Assembly (NCBI RefSeq): GCF_900250115.1
Contig: NZ_LT984803.1
Span: 1,639,583-1,703,582 of the forward strand
DNA from: Cupriavidus taiwanensis
GTDB lineage: Bacteria > Pseudomonadota > Gammaproteobacteria > Burkholderiales > Burkholderiaceae
Length of the DNA stretch: 64,000 nt
Direction: 5' to 3'
Of the stretch, positions 1 through 12,017 are shown piece by piece; within the stretch, counting starts at the first letter, position 1; each line of letters opens with the position of its first letter. The position numbers and the translations under genes were made by a program. The notes under the pieces were generated by a model. The model worked only from the letters and a program-made list of their open reading frames with translations. It was not told the DNA's origin and ran no database searches.

Positions 1-49
1 GGAAGCGGTCGTCATGGCGGGCTGCGTCGGCTTGTTCTTGTCTGTTCAT
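1..49 (-). CDS. possible 5' end of a CDS running off the window
   Basis: An ATG on the minus strand at 47-49 opens a frame without a stop to the window edge (MNRQEQADAARHDDRF). It would lie downstream of, and in the same direction as, the TolA-like gene. No clear ribosome binding site precedes it and only 16 residues are visible, so the product cannot be named. Confidence 0.3.
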   Translation of the reverse strand, partial: MNRQEQADAARHDDRF

Positions 50-215
50 GATATGGAGCCGCGCGAGCACCGGCATGCGATTTTTCCTTCCAGTCACGCC
101 AGAATTGTAATGCCATTCCCGTAAGTCGAGAATTATTGGAATTTTTTTCTATCGGATTGGTGCCGGTGCGATAACGCGCCCGACCGGACGCTGGCGCCGC
201 CCGGGCGGCGGGGGC

Positions 216-980
216 CTAGCCGCCCTCGTCCTTGGGCCAGAACGTGATCAGGATGTTGGACGGTGCCACGCCGTTGCTGTCGCGCGGCAGCGGGTCCGAG
301 CGCTGCACCGCGCGCAGCACCGCGTTGTCCCAGCCGGCATTGCCGCTGGATCGGGCAAGCCGCGTCGACAGCAGCGAGCCATCGGGCGCCATGTGCACGG
401 CGACCACCGCCGCGGGATTGCCTGGCACGTCCTCGTTGAAGATGATGTTGGGCTTGACCCGCTGGCGCACGCGCTCGGCATAGCCCGACGACGGCCGGGC
501 CGACGATCCTGAGCCGGCCCCGGTGTTGGCGGTGGCGCCGGCTCCGCCCGCCTGCGCGCGCAGGCGGGCCAGTTCGGCCTGGCGCTCGGCATTGCTGGCC
601 TGGCGCTGCGCTTCCAGGGCCATGCGCTGCGCCTCCTTGCGTGCCGCGTCGGCGCGGGCCTGGCTTTCGCGCTGCCGCGCCTGCTCGGCCTCGCGCTCGG
701 CCTGCCTGGCCTTGCGCTGCTTTTCCTGCAGCGAGATATCGGCCTCTTCCTCGTGGACCGGCTGGGGCACCGGGGCCGGCTTGACGTCGGGCTCGGGCGT
801 GATGGCCTCCGGCACGGGCTCCCACAGTTCTGCCGCAACTCCGGTGGGCACGGCGTTGCGCCAGCGCACGCCGTAGTAGAGCAGGGCCCCCAGCAACAGG
901 TGCATGAGCAGGGCCAGCAGGAAGCAGGGCAGCGTGCGCCGCTCGGGCACGGGCTGGTAGGGATAGGCGACGGTCTGCAT
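216..980 (-). CDS. TolA/TonB-like envelope protein, orphan
   Basis: 254-residue protein with TolA architecture: a short cytoplasmic N-terminus, one membrane helix at about residues 17-37, a Pro-rich linker, a long charged Ala/Gln/Arg/Glu coiled coil at about 75-145, a Gly/Ser hinge and a C-terminal TolA/TonB-type domain (VVAVHMAPDGSLLSTRLARS followed by WDNAVLRAVQRSDPLP). Proteins of this class span the periplasm and transmit inner-membrane energy to the outer membrane. The start is placed at the ATG after AAGGACC; an upstream in-frame start is possible. No tolQ, tolR, tolB or pal is adjacent, so it is called TolA-like rather than the canonical tolA. A VOC gene precedes it on the same strand with a 127-bp gap. 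Confidence 0.75.
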   Translation of the reverse strand: MQTVAYPYQPVPERRTLPCFLLALLMHLLLGALLYYGVRWRNAVPTGVAAELWEPVPEAITPEPDVKPAPVPQPVHEEEADISLQEKQRKARQAEREAEQARQRESQARADAARKEAQRMALEAQRQASNAERQAELARLRAQAGGAGATANTGAGSGSSARPSSGYAERVRQRVKPNIIFNEDVPGNPAAVVAVHMAPDGSLLSTRLARSSGNAGWDNAVLRAVQRSDPLPRDSNGVAPSNILITFWPKDEGG

Positions 981-1107
981 GGTCCTTGGATGCGGCGGAA
1001 ACCAGGCCATTTCATTCTATGAGGCGCAACCGCATCGACCAAGTGCAGGACGGTACAGGCGGAGCTTGCCGGTGTCTCGCCGAAGGCACGGCAAGGCCGC
1101 GCCGGCT

Positions 1108-1476
1108 TCAGCCTTTAGTGAAGATCTCGAGGAAGTGCTTGCTGGGATCCTCGAAATAGATCCGGCGGCCACCGTCGTCGGTATTGACCTCGCCGGGGCG
1201 GCGCCGGTACGGGTCGGCCCAGTAAGGGAGTTGGTGCGCGCGGACGCGCGCAAGACCGTGATCGAACTCGGCGTCGCTGACCAGGAAGGCATAGTGCTGC
1301 ATGGCGATCTCGCCTTGCGCATCCATGAAGTCGAGGGTCACGCCGTTGTCGAGCGCCACGCCCAGGAAGGGCCCGAACGGCTCGGCCGGGGGGCGGCCCA
1401 GGACCTCGCACAGGAAGTCCGCGGCGACCTGCTTGTCGCGAGAGAAGACGATGGTGTGGTTGAGCTGGATGGCCAT
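1108..1476 (-). CDS. VOC-family (glyoxalase/bleomycin resistance) protein
   Basis: 122 residues, a single vicinal-oxygen-chelate module. It opens with LNHTIVFSRDKQVAADFLCEVLG and ends with RIYFEDPSKHFLEIFTKG, the usual metal-ligand region of the fold (His near the N-terminus, Glu in the last strand). The start follows a clear GGAGGTAG. VOC proteins include glyoxalases, dioxygenases and binding proteins, and the substrate cannot be read here. It lies immediately downstream of the tetR gene on the same strand (74-bp gap) and may be transcribed with it, suggesting a link to the neighbouring acyl-CoA carboxylase operon. Confidence 0.8.
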   Translation of the reverse strand: MAIQLNHTIVFSRDKQVAADFLCEVLGRPPAEPFGPFLGVALDNGVTLDFMDAQGEIAMQHYAFLVSDAEFDHGLARVRAHQLPYWADPYRRRPGEVNTDDGGRRIYFEDPSKHFLEIFTKG

Positions 1477-1550
1477 GTCGCTACCTCCGTGCCGGAAACA
1501 ACGCCGCCTCCAGCGTACAAGGATTTTGCGCGTGGCGCCCCGCGCTCGGG

Positions 1551-2246
1551 TCAGGCGCCGTCCAGCTTCCTCAGCGCCGCGCCGACTTCGCCATGGAAGG
1601 CGCGCAGCGCCTCCAGCTCGATATTCGCCGGCTGCAGCGCGGGCCACAGCAAGGCCACCATGCCCGCGGCAGTCTTGTCGATATCGACCTCGCGCTCGCG
1701 CGCGATGGCATCCCACAGGATATGCTCCATCGGCCCGAGGATGGCGGAGCGCAGCAGGCTCAGCGGCAAGTCGGCGCGAATCTCGCCATGTTCGCGGCCG
1801 CGCGCCAGCAGTTCCATCAGCGGCGCCGTATAGCTGCGCTGCAGCGGCACGAACTCCTGCCCCAGGTCCGGCCCCTTGGCCCGGCCTTCCGACAGCACCA
1901 GCGCGCACAGCCCGGTGCCCTGGATCAGGAACAGGCGCAGGTGCGTCTTCACGTAGAACGCCAGCTGCGCCCGGGTGCTCTGGTCGCGCGGCATGCCGCG
2001 CTCGACCGCGTCGATGATTTCGTCGTACCAGTCCTCGATGACCCGCACGCACAGCTTGCGCTTGCTTTGGAAGTACGTGAACACCGTGGCCTCGGACACG
2101 CCCAGGCGCTGGGCAATCTCGGTGGTGGTGGTCTTGTCGTAGCCGAGTTCGGCGAATACCTCGCGGCTGACGCGCAGGATGTCGCGGATGCGTTGTTCCG
2201 CCTTGGCGCCGGACGGGATCCGGCGGGTGGCGGCGTTGTCTTCCAT
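1551..2246 (-). CDS. TetR/AcrR-family transcriptional regulator
   Basis: 231 residues. The N-terminal helix-turn-helix is at about residues 38-62 (TTTTEIAQRLGVSEATVFTYF). A helical ligand-binding domain follows, typical of repressors that sense acyl-CoAs or other small hydrophobic ligands. The gene is divergent from the acyl-CoA ligase/carboxylase operon, which is the usual arrangement for a TetR repressor and its target. The 343-bp gap carries two copies of a TTGAG-N5-CTCAA dyad, one near each start. The start is the ATG at 2246; a longer in-frame extension upstream is possible but would enter the regulatory gap. Confidence 0.88.
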   Translation of the reverse strand: MEDNAATRRIPSGAKAEQRIRDILRVSREVFAELGYDKTTTTEIAQRLGVSEATVFTYFQSKRKLCVRVIEDWYDEIIDAVERGMPRDQSTRAQLAFYVKTHLRLFLIQGTGLCALVLSEGRAKGPDLGQEFVPLQRSYTAPLMELLARGREHGEIRADLPLSLLRSAILGPMEHILWDAIAREREVDIDKTAAGMVALLWPALQPANIELEALRAFHGEVGAALRKLDGA

Positions 2247-2375
2247 GATGGCGGTTCCCGGCAGGCGAAAGCGCGAATGATAGGCCGTGCCCCCGGTGGG
2301 GCGCGGAACGGCGGCAGCGCGGACCAGGCGGTGGCCGCGCGATGCCGTCACATCGTACTCCATTCTGGCGCGAAG

Positions 2376-2390
2376 TTGAGTAATCCTCAA
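2376..2390. promoter_or_regulatory. candidate TetR operator, regulator side
   Basis: TTGAG-TAATC-CTCAA, a perfect 5-bp inverted repeat with a 5-bp spacer, 130 bp upstream of the tetR start. It matches the arms and spacing of the site at 2541-2555, which supports a shared regulator. Confidence 0.5.
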
Positions 2391-2539
2391 ATTAATGTTG
2401 AATTTTCCCGGCAGCCCGTATACCTTTTCGTCATTCCGATGTGACGAGACCGGAAGTCGAATAATCATCCGGCAGCACTGACAGCAGCTTCACGGGGGTT
2501 AACCCGGACTGGGCGAATCACCCCGGCGATATGCGTGAC

Positions 2540-2561
2540 CTTGAGTTGTGCTCAACTCAAG
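2540..2561. promoter_or_regulatory. candidate TetR operator, ligase side
   Basis: Perfect inverted repeat with 9-bp arms CTTGAGTTG and CAACTCAAG around TGCT. It contains the same TTGAG-N5-CTCAA element (2541-2555) as the site near tetR. It ends 28 bp before the acyl-CoA ligase ATG, so a bound repressor would overlap the promoter or early transcript. Confidence 0.6.
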
Positions 2562-2589
2562 TCGAAACCGACGCGTTTTGGAGACAACG

Positions 2590-4314
<1,725 letters not shown>

Positions 4315-4371
4315 GCGCCCGGCCCGACAGATCAACCCGACCCAACCGATAACCGATTGCCCGAGGCCCCT

Positions 4372-5979
4372 ATGGCGGTAATTGAAACCAAGTTGAACGC
4401 CCGCTCCGAGTCGTTCAGGACCAATGCGCAGGCGATGCAGGATCTGGTTGCCGACCTGCAGGAAAAGATCGCGAAGCTGGCCGAAGGCGGCGGCGCGGCC
4501 GCACGGGACAAGCACCTGGCGCGCGGCAAGCTGCTGCCGCGCGAGCGCGTGCAGCAGCTGCTCGACCCCGGCACGCCGTTCCTGGAGCTGTCGCAGCTGG
4601 CCGCGTACGACATGTACGACGATGCCGCGCCCGGCGCCGGCATCATCACCGGCATCGGCCGCGTGGCCGGGCAGGAATGCGTGATCGTCTGCAACGACGC
4701 CACCGTCAAGGGCGGCACGTATTACCCGATGACGGTCAAGAAGCATGTGCGCGCGCAGGAGATCGCCGAGGAGAACCACCTGCCGTGCATCTACCTGGTC
4801 GATTCCGGCGGGGCCAACCTGCCCAACCAGGACGAGGTCTTCCCCGACCGCGACCACTTCGGCCGCATCTTCTACAACCAGGCCAACCTGTCCAAGCGCG
4901 GCATCCCGCAGATCGCGGTGGTGATGGGCTCGTGCACCGCGGGCGGCGCCTACGTGCCGGCGATGAGCGACGAATCGATCATCGTCAGGAACCAGGGCAC
5001 CATCTTCCTGGGCGGCCCGCCGCTGGTGAAGGCGGCCACCGGCGAGGAGGTCAGCGCCGAGGACCTGGGCGGCGCCGACGTGCACACGCGCCTGTCCGGC
5101 GTGGCCGACTACTTCGCGCAGAACGACCACCACGCGCTCAGCCTGGCGCGCAATATCGTGCAGCACCTGAACCGCCGCAAGCCGGACCAGATCCGCCTGC
5201 ACCAGCCGGTCGAGCCGCTGTACCCGGTGGAGGAGCTGTACGGCGTGATCCCGACCGACACGCGCAAGCCATACGACGTGCGCGAGGTGATCGCGCGCCT
5301 GGTCGACGGCTCGGAGTTCGACGAGTTCAAGGCGCGCTATGGCACCACGCTGGTATGCGGCTTCGCGCGCATCTGGGGCTATCCGGTCGGCATCGTTGCC
5401 AACAACGGCATCCTGTTCTCGGAGTCGGCGCTGAAGGGCGCGCACTTTATCGAGCTGTGCTGCCAGCGCAAGATCCCGCTGGTGTTCCTGCAGAACATCA
5501 CGGGCTTCATGGTGGGGCGCAAGTACGAGAACGAAGGCATCGCCCGCAACGGCGCCAAGATGGTGACGGCGGTGGCGACCGCGCAGGTGCCCAAGTTCAC
5601 GGTGATCATCGGCGGCTCGTTCGGCGCCGGCAACTACGGCATGTGCGGGCGCGCGTATTCGCCGCGCTTTTTGTGGATGTGGCCGAACGCGCGCATCTCG
5701 GTGATGGGCGGCGAGCAGGCCGCGAGCGTGCTGGCGACGGTGCGCCGGGATGGCATCGAAGCCAGGGGCGGCCAGTGGAGCGCGCAGGAAGAAGATGCCT
5801 TCAAGCAGCCGATCCGCGACCAGTACGAGCACCAGGGCCACCCGTACTACGCCAGCGCGCGGCTGTGGGACGACGGCGTGATCGATCCCGCGCAGACGCG
5901 CACGGTGCTGGGACTGGGCCTGTCGGCCAGCCTCAATGCGCCGATCGACGAGATGAAGTTCGGCGTGTTCCGCATGTAA
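4372..5979 (+). CDS. acyl-CoA carboxylase beta subunit (methylcrotonyl-CoA carboxylase type)
   Basis: 535-residue carboxyltransferase of the MccB/LiuB type. It transfers CO2 from biotin to an acyl-CoA. Family features include [24 protein letters not shown] near the N-terminus, the oxyanion glycines in [20 protein letters not shown] and [17 protein letters not shown], and the second crotonase-like half [20 protein letters not shown] / [23 protein letters not shown]. Length matches LiuB. Start chosen at the ATG preceded by GAGG rather than a TTG 15 bp upstream. It sits 57 bp after the ligase and 31 bp before the alpha subunit. Geranyl-CoA carboxylase is a less likely alternative. Confidence 0.88.
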   Translation: MAVIETKLNARSESFRTNAQAMQDLVADLQEKIAKLAEGGGAAARDKHLARGKLLPRERVQQLLDPGTPFLELSQLAAYDMYDDAAPGAGIITGIGRVAGQECVIVCNDATVKGGTYYPMTVKKHVRAQEIAEENHLPCIYLVDSGGANLPNQDEVFPDRDHFGRIFYNQANLSKRGIPQIAVVMGSCTAGGAYVPAMSDESIIVRNQGTIFLGGPPLVKAATGEEVSAEDLGGADVHTRLSGVADYFAQNDHHALSLARNIVQHLNRRKPDQIRLHQPVEPLYPVEELYGVIPTDTRKPYDVREVIARLVDGSEFDEFKARYGTTLVCGFARIWGYPVGIVANNGILFSESALKGAHFIELCCQRKIPLVFLQNITGFMVGRKYENEGIARNGAKMVTAVATAQVPKFTVIIGGSFGAGNYGMCGRAYSPRFLWMWPNARISVMGGEQAASVLATVRRDGIEARGGQWSAQEEDAFKQPIRDQYEHQGHPYYASARLWDDGVIDPAQTRTVLGLGLSASLNAPIDEMKFGVFRM

Positions 5980-6010
5980 GCGTGGCATGTCACAACGACT
6001 AGGAAGCTCA

Positions 6011-8038
<2,028 letters not shown>

Positions 8039-8100
8039 CGGTGCCGGGTCGGTGCTATCCTGCTGCCTCGAATCCATTTGGCCGAGGCCGGGAGGACGGT

Positions 8101-8706
8101 ATGACCATGACGCTCTACTACAATCCCCAGAGCCGCGCGTCGGTGGCGCGCTGGATGCTGGAGGAGGTTGGCGCCGACTACGCGTTGCAGCACATCGATA
8201 TTGCCAAGGGGGAAAGCCGGGAACCGGCTTTCCTCGCGATCAATCCGATGGGCAAGATTCCCACGCTGGTGCTGGACGACGGCACCGTGCTGACCGAGAA
8301 CGGCGCGATCATCGCCTGGCTCGCCGATGCCTATCCGAACGCCGGGCTGATGCCGCCGCCGGGCTCGTCCGCGCGCGGCACGGTGCTGCGGTGGCTGTTC
8401 TTCTGCGGCAGCTGCTTCGAACCCGCGCTGACCGACCGCATGATGCGCGCGCAGGCGCCGCTGCCCCGGCAGACTGTCGGCTGGGGCGACTATGACGAGG
8501 TCATCGACACCATCGAGAAAGCCCTGTCTCCGGGTCCCTTCGTGCTCGGCGACAGCTTCAGCGCCGCCGACGTCTATCTGGGCGCGTCGCTGGCGTGGGC
8601 CGGGCAGTTCGGTGCGCCGCGCATCCGCGAAAGCCGCCGCATCCAGGATTACGTCGAACGCATCACCGCGCGCGACGCCTTCGTCCGCGCGGCCAAGGGT
8701 CCGTGA
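8101..8706 (+). CDS. glutathione S-transferase family protein
   Basis: 201 residues. N-terminal thioredoxin-fold domain (LYYNPQSRASVARWMLEEVGADY, with the cis-Pro region MGKIPTLVLDDG and the ENGAIIAWLAD glutathione-binding stretch). All-helical C-terminal domain with FVLGDSFSAADVYLGASL, the conserved Ser/Asp N-capping box. Start follows GGGAGGACGGT; a second in-frame ATG lies two codons later. Located 62 bp after the carboxylase alpha gene in the same direction, so possible read-through. Substrate unknown. Confidence 0.85.
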   Translation: MTMTLYYNPQSRASVARWMLEEVGADYALQHIDIAKGESREPAFLAINPMGKIPTLVLDDGTVLTENGAIIAWLADAYPNAGLMPPPGSSARGTVLRWLFFCGSCFEPALTDRMMRAQAPLPRQTVGWGDYDEVIDTIEKALSPGPFVLGDSFSAADVYLGASLAWAGQFGAPRIRESRRIQDYVERITARDAFVRAAKGP

Positions 8707-8898
8707 AGCGGCCAGTGAAGCCGGCGTGCCTGCGGGCGCAGCCTGCCGGCAGGCCTCCGCTCGATGTGATGCCGCCACGGCCTGCATTGCGCCCCGGAGT
8801 GTGAGACATTGGAGCCCCGGCCAACGGCGTCGGTCGCAACGGCGCGCTGGCCCACACCGGCCCGGATTCCCGGCGCCGTGTCTTCAAGGAGACGCAAT

Positions 8899-9393
8899 AT
8901 GGCTAGCAAGAACACGATCTGCCTGTGGTACGACCGCGATGCGCTGGAAGCGGCAAACTTCTATGCCAAGACCATTCCCGACAGTGCGGTCGGCGCCGTG
9001 ATGCGCGCACCGGGCGACTATCCGGACGGGAAGGAGGGCGATGTGCTGACGGTCGAGTTCACCGTTGCCGGCATCCCGTGTGTCGGATTGAACGGGGGGC
9101 CGCACTTCAAGCACAGCGAGGCCTTCTCGTTCCAGATCGCGACCGACGACCAGGCCGAGACCGATCGGCTGTGGAACGCCATCGTCGGCAACGGTGGCCA
9201 GGAAAGCGAGTGCGGCTGGTGCAAGGACCGCTGGGGCCTGTCGTGGCAGATCACGCCGCGCGCACTGCTGGCGGCGATCACCGACCCCGACCGCGCCGCG
9301 GCCAAGCGGGCGTTCGATGCGATGATGACGATGCGCAAGATCGACATCGCCACCATCGAGGCAGCGCGGCGGGGCGGCAACGCCGCGGCTTGA
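8899..9393 (+). CDS. PhnB/VOC-family protein
   Basis: 164 residues of the PhnB-like VOC group (often labelled 3-demethylubiquinone-9 methyltransferase domain). Typical stretches are WYDRDALEAANFYAKTIPDS, FTVAGIPCVGLNGGPHFKHSEAFSFQI and CGWCKDRWGLSWQITPRAL. Start is the ATG after AAGGAGACGCAAT. The fold suggests binding of a small molecule or metal; no enzymatic role can be assigned. 192 bp separate it from the GST gene, and a family B polymerase gene follows after 63 bp. Confidence 0.8.
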   Translation: MASKNTICLWYDRDALEAANFYAKTIPDSAVGAVMRAPGDYPDGKEGDVLTVEFTVAGIPCVGLNGGPHFKHSEAFSFQIATDDQAETDRLWNAIVGNGGQESECGWCKDRWGLSWQITPRALLAAITDPDRAAAKRAFDAMMTMRKIDIATIEAARRGGNAAA

Positions 9394-9456
9394 CCCGGCA
9401 GGCGCGCGGCATCCGCCCCAACGCGCCTGCATTTCCATTCCTGACCCTGCAGCAAC

Positions 9457-11823
9457 GTGGCACTCCAGCAAGGCTTCATCCTGACCCGGCACTGGCGCGA
9501 TACGCCGGACGGAACCGAAGTCGAGTTCTGGCTGGCGACGGATGACGGGCCGCGCCGGCTGCGGTTGGCCCCGCAGCCGTCGGTTGCGTTCGTGCCGCAG
9601 GTGCAGCGCGAGCGTGCCGAGGCACTGCTGTGGCGAGAGCGTGGGGTCGAGCTGCGGCCGCTGGCGCTGCGCGATTTCCGGCGCAGGCCGGTGCTGGGAC
9701 TGTACTGCGCCCAGCACCGGCAGCTGATCCAGCTGGCCAGGTCGCTGCGCGATGCCGGCGTGGACGTGTATGAAGCCGATATCCGGCCGCCGGAGCGCTA
9801 CCTGATGGAGCGCTTTATCACCGCGCCAGTGTGGTTCGACGGTGAGCCGGATGCCGCCGGCGTGCTGCGCAACGCGCAGATGAAGCCGTCGGCCGATTGC
9901 CGGCCCGCGCTGCGGCTGGTGTCGCTCGATATCGAAACCAGCGCGGCGGGCGAGCTCTATTCGATCGCGCTCGAGGGCTGTGGCCAGCGCCAGGTCTACG
10001 TGCTGGGGCCGGCGCCGCAAACGCCCGCGGACGTCGATTTCTCGCTCGCCTACTGCGACACCCGGCCGGAATTGCTGCACCGGCTGAACCAGTGGCTGGC
10101 CGACCACGATCCCGATGCGATCATCGGCTGGAACCTGGTGCAGTTCGACCTGCGCGTGTTGCAGGAGCAGGCACGCCGGTTCCAGGTGCCGCTGCGGCTG
10201 GGGCGGGGCGGCGCGGAGATGGAATGGCGCGAACATAATGCGCAGCAGCACTTCTTTGCCAGTGCGCCAGGACGCCTCATCATCGACGGCATCGAGGCGC
10301 TGCGCTCGGCCACCTGGAGCTTTCCATCGTTCAGCCTCGAAGCCGTGGCCCAGTCGCTGCTGGGCGAGGGCAAGGCGATCGACGATCCGTATGACCGGAT
10401 GGACGCCATCGACCGCATGTTTGCCGATGACAAGCCGGCGCTGGCGCGCTACAACCTGCGTGACTGCGAGCTGGTGACGCGGATCTTCGCCAAGACCGAG
10501 CTGTTGCCGTTCCTGCTCGAGCGCGCCACCGTCACGGGCTTGCCGGCCGACCGCAGCGGCGGCTCGGTGGCGGCCTTCACGCATCTCTACATGCCGCTGA
10601 TGCACCGCCAGGGCCTGGTCGCGCCCAACCTCGGCGAGAAAGCGCCGGAGGCCAGCCCGGGCGGCTTCGTCATGGACTCGCGCCCCGGCTTGTATGAATC
10701 CGTGCTGGTGCTGGACTACAAGAGCCTGTACCCGTCGATCATCCGCACCTTCCTGATCGATCCGGTCGGACTGGTGGAAGGGCTGGCGCATCCGGACGAT
10801 GCCGATGCGGTGCCGGGCTTCCGCGGCGCACGGTTTTCCCGGACGAAACACTGCCTGCCGGCCATCGTGGCGCGGTTGTGGCAGGGCCGCGAGGCCGCCA
10901 AGCGCGATGGCAACAAGCCGCTGGCGCAGGCGCTCAAGATCATCATGAACGCGTTCTACGGCGTGCTCGGTTCCAGCGGCTGCCGCTTCTTCGACGCGCG
11001 GCTGGCGTCGTCGATCACCATGCGCGGGCACGAGATCATGCGGCAGACCCGTGCGCTGATCGAGGCGCGCGGCTACGAGGTGATCTACGGCGACACCGAC
11101 TCGACCTTCGTCTGGCTGGGCCGCGCCCGCACCGAGGCCGACGCCGCGCAGATCGGGCGCAGCCTGGTTGCCTACGTCAACGACTGGTGGCGCGACCATC
11201 TGCGGCAGGCCTATGGGCTGGAGAGCGCGCTGGAGCTGCAGTTCGAGACCCACTTCCGGCGCTTCCTGATGCCGACCATCCGCGGCGCCGAGCTGGGCAG
11301 CAAGAAGCGCTATGCCGGCCAGGTGGAGCGTCCCGACGGCACGCGCGAGATGGTGTTCAAGGGCCTGGAGACGGTGCGCACCGACTGGTCGCCGCTGGCG
11401 CAGCGCTTCCAGCAGACGCTCTACCAAAAGGTCTTCAACCGCGAGCCGTATGCCGACTATGTGCGCGACATCGTGCGCCGCACGCTGGCCGGCGAGCTGG
11501 ACCAGGAACTGGTCTACCGCAAGCGGCTGCGGCGCAGGCTCGAAGAGTACCAGCGCAACGTGCCGTCGCATGTGCGCGCCGCGCGCCTTGCCGACGACTA
11601 TAACGAGCGGCAGGGCAGGCCGCGCCAGTACCAGCAAGGCGGCTGGATCAGCTATGTGATGACGGTTGCCGGCCCGGAGCCGCTGGAAGCGCGGACAGCG
11701 CCGATCGACTACGGCCACTACGTGACAAGACAGCTCCAGCCGATCGCCGATGCCATCCTGCCATTCCTCGACGACGGCTTCGAGACGCTGGTATCCGGCC
11801 AGATGGCGCTGTTTCCGCATTAG
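9457..11823 (+). CDS. polB: DNA polymerase II (family B)
   Basis: 788 residues, the size of E. coli PolB. The exonuclease motifs are SLDIET (about residue 157), [14 protein letters not shown] (about 221) and YNLRDCEL (about 331). The polymerase motifs are [13 protein letters not shown] (about 420), [15 protein letters not shown] (about 493) and YGDTDST (about 543). All catalytic acidic residues are present, so both proofreading and synthesis should be active. This enzyme restarts replication and copies past lesions after DNA damage. The start is a GTG with a weak ribosome binding site. No LexA box was recognised in the 63-bp gap upstream, so SOS control cannot be claimed. Confidence 0.95.
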   Translation: MALQQGFILTRHWRDTPDGTEVEFWLATDDGPRRLRLAPQPSVAFVPQVQRERAEALLWRERGVELRPLALRDFRRRPVLGLYCAQHRQLIQLARSLRDAGVDVYEADIRPPERYLMERFITAPVWFDGEPDAAGVLRNAQMKPSADCRPALRLVSLDIETSAAGELYSIALEGCGQRQVYVLGPAPQTPADVDFSLAYCDTRPELLHRLNQWLADHDPDAIIGWNLVQFDLRVLQEQARRFQVPLRLGRGGAEMEWREHNAQQHFFASAPGRLIIDGIEALRSATWSFPSFSLEAVAQSLLGEGKAIDDPYDRMDAIDRMFADDKPALARYNLRDCELVTRIFAKTELLPFLLERATVTGLPADRSGGSVAAFTHLYMPLMHRQGLVAPNLGEKAPEASPGGFVMDSRPGLYESVLVLDYKSLYPSIIRTFLIDPVGLVEGLAHPDDADAVPGFRGARFSRTKHCLPAIVARLWQGREAAKRDGNKPLAQALKIIMNAFYGVLGSSGCRFFDARLASSITMRGHEIMRQTRALIEARGYEVIYGDTDSTFVWLGRARTEADAAQIGRSLVAYVNDWWRDHLRQAYGLESALELQFETHFRRFLMPTIRGAELGSKKRYAGQVERPDGTREMVFKGLETVRTDWSPLAQRFQQTLYQKVFNREPYADYVRDIVRRTLAGELDQELVYRKRLRRRLEEYQRNVPSHVRAARLADDYNERQGRPRQYQQGGWISYVMTVAGPEPLEARTAPIDYGHYVTRQLQPIADAILPFLDDGFETLVSGQMALFPH

Positions 11824-11847
11824 CCCAAGTCTGATTCCAGCCACGGC

Positions 11848-11864
11848 AGCTGACTCAAATTGAG
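11848..11864. promoter_or_regulatory. near-palindrome upstream of the sigma54 activator gene
   Basis: TGACTCAA-A-TTGAGACA has arms matching 7 of 8, and lies about 155 bp upstream of the activator gene. Its GAGACAC end recurs in the dyad region at 13986-14024, so it may be an autoregulatory site. Confidence 0.35.
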
Positions 11865-12017
11865 ACACCTGCCTGGAAGCGAAACAGCACCGGCTTAGGT
11901 GAAAACCATGCTGCTCCTGTCACAGGCTTGAAAACAGGGTAGGCCTCACATAAAGTTCCCTTCCACCGGGCGCCCCAGGTTGTAGCCCGAGTACAGAAAC
12001 AGTGTGGAGACAAGGGA

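Noticed and set aside
195..210. Perfect CGCCGCCC/GGGCGGCG palindrome after the TolA-like gene
   Set aside because: It has no loop and no U-tract, so neither a terminator nor an operator can be claimed.
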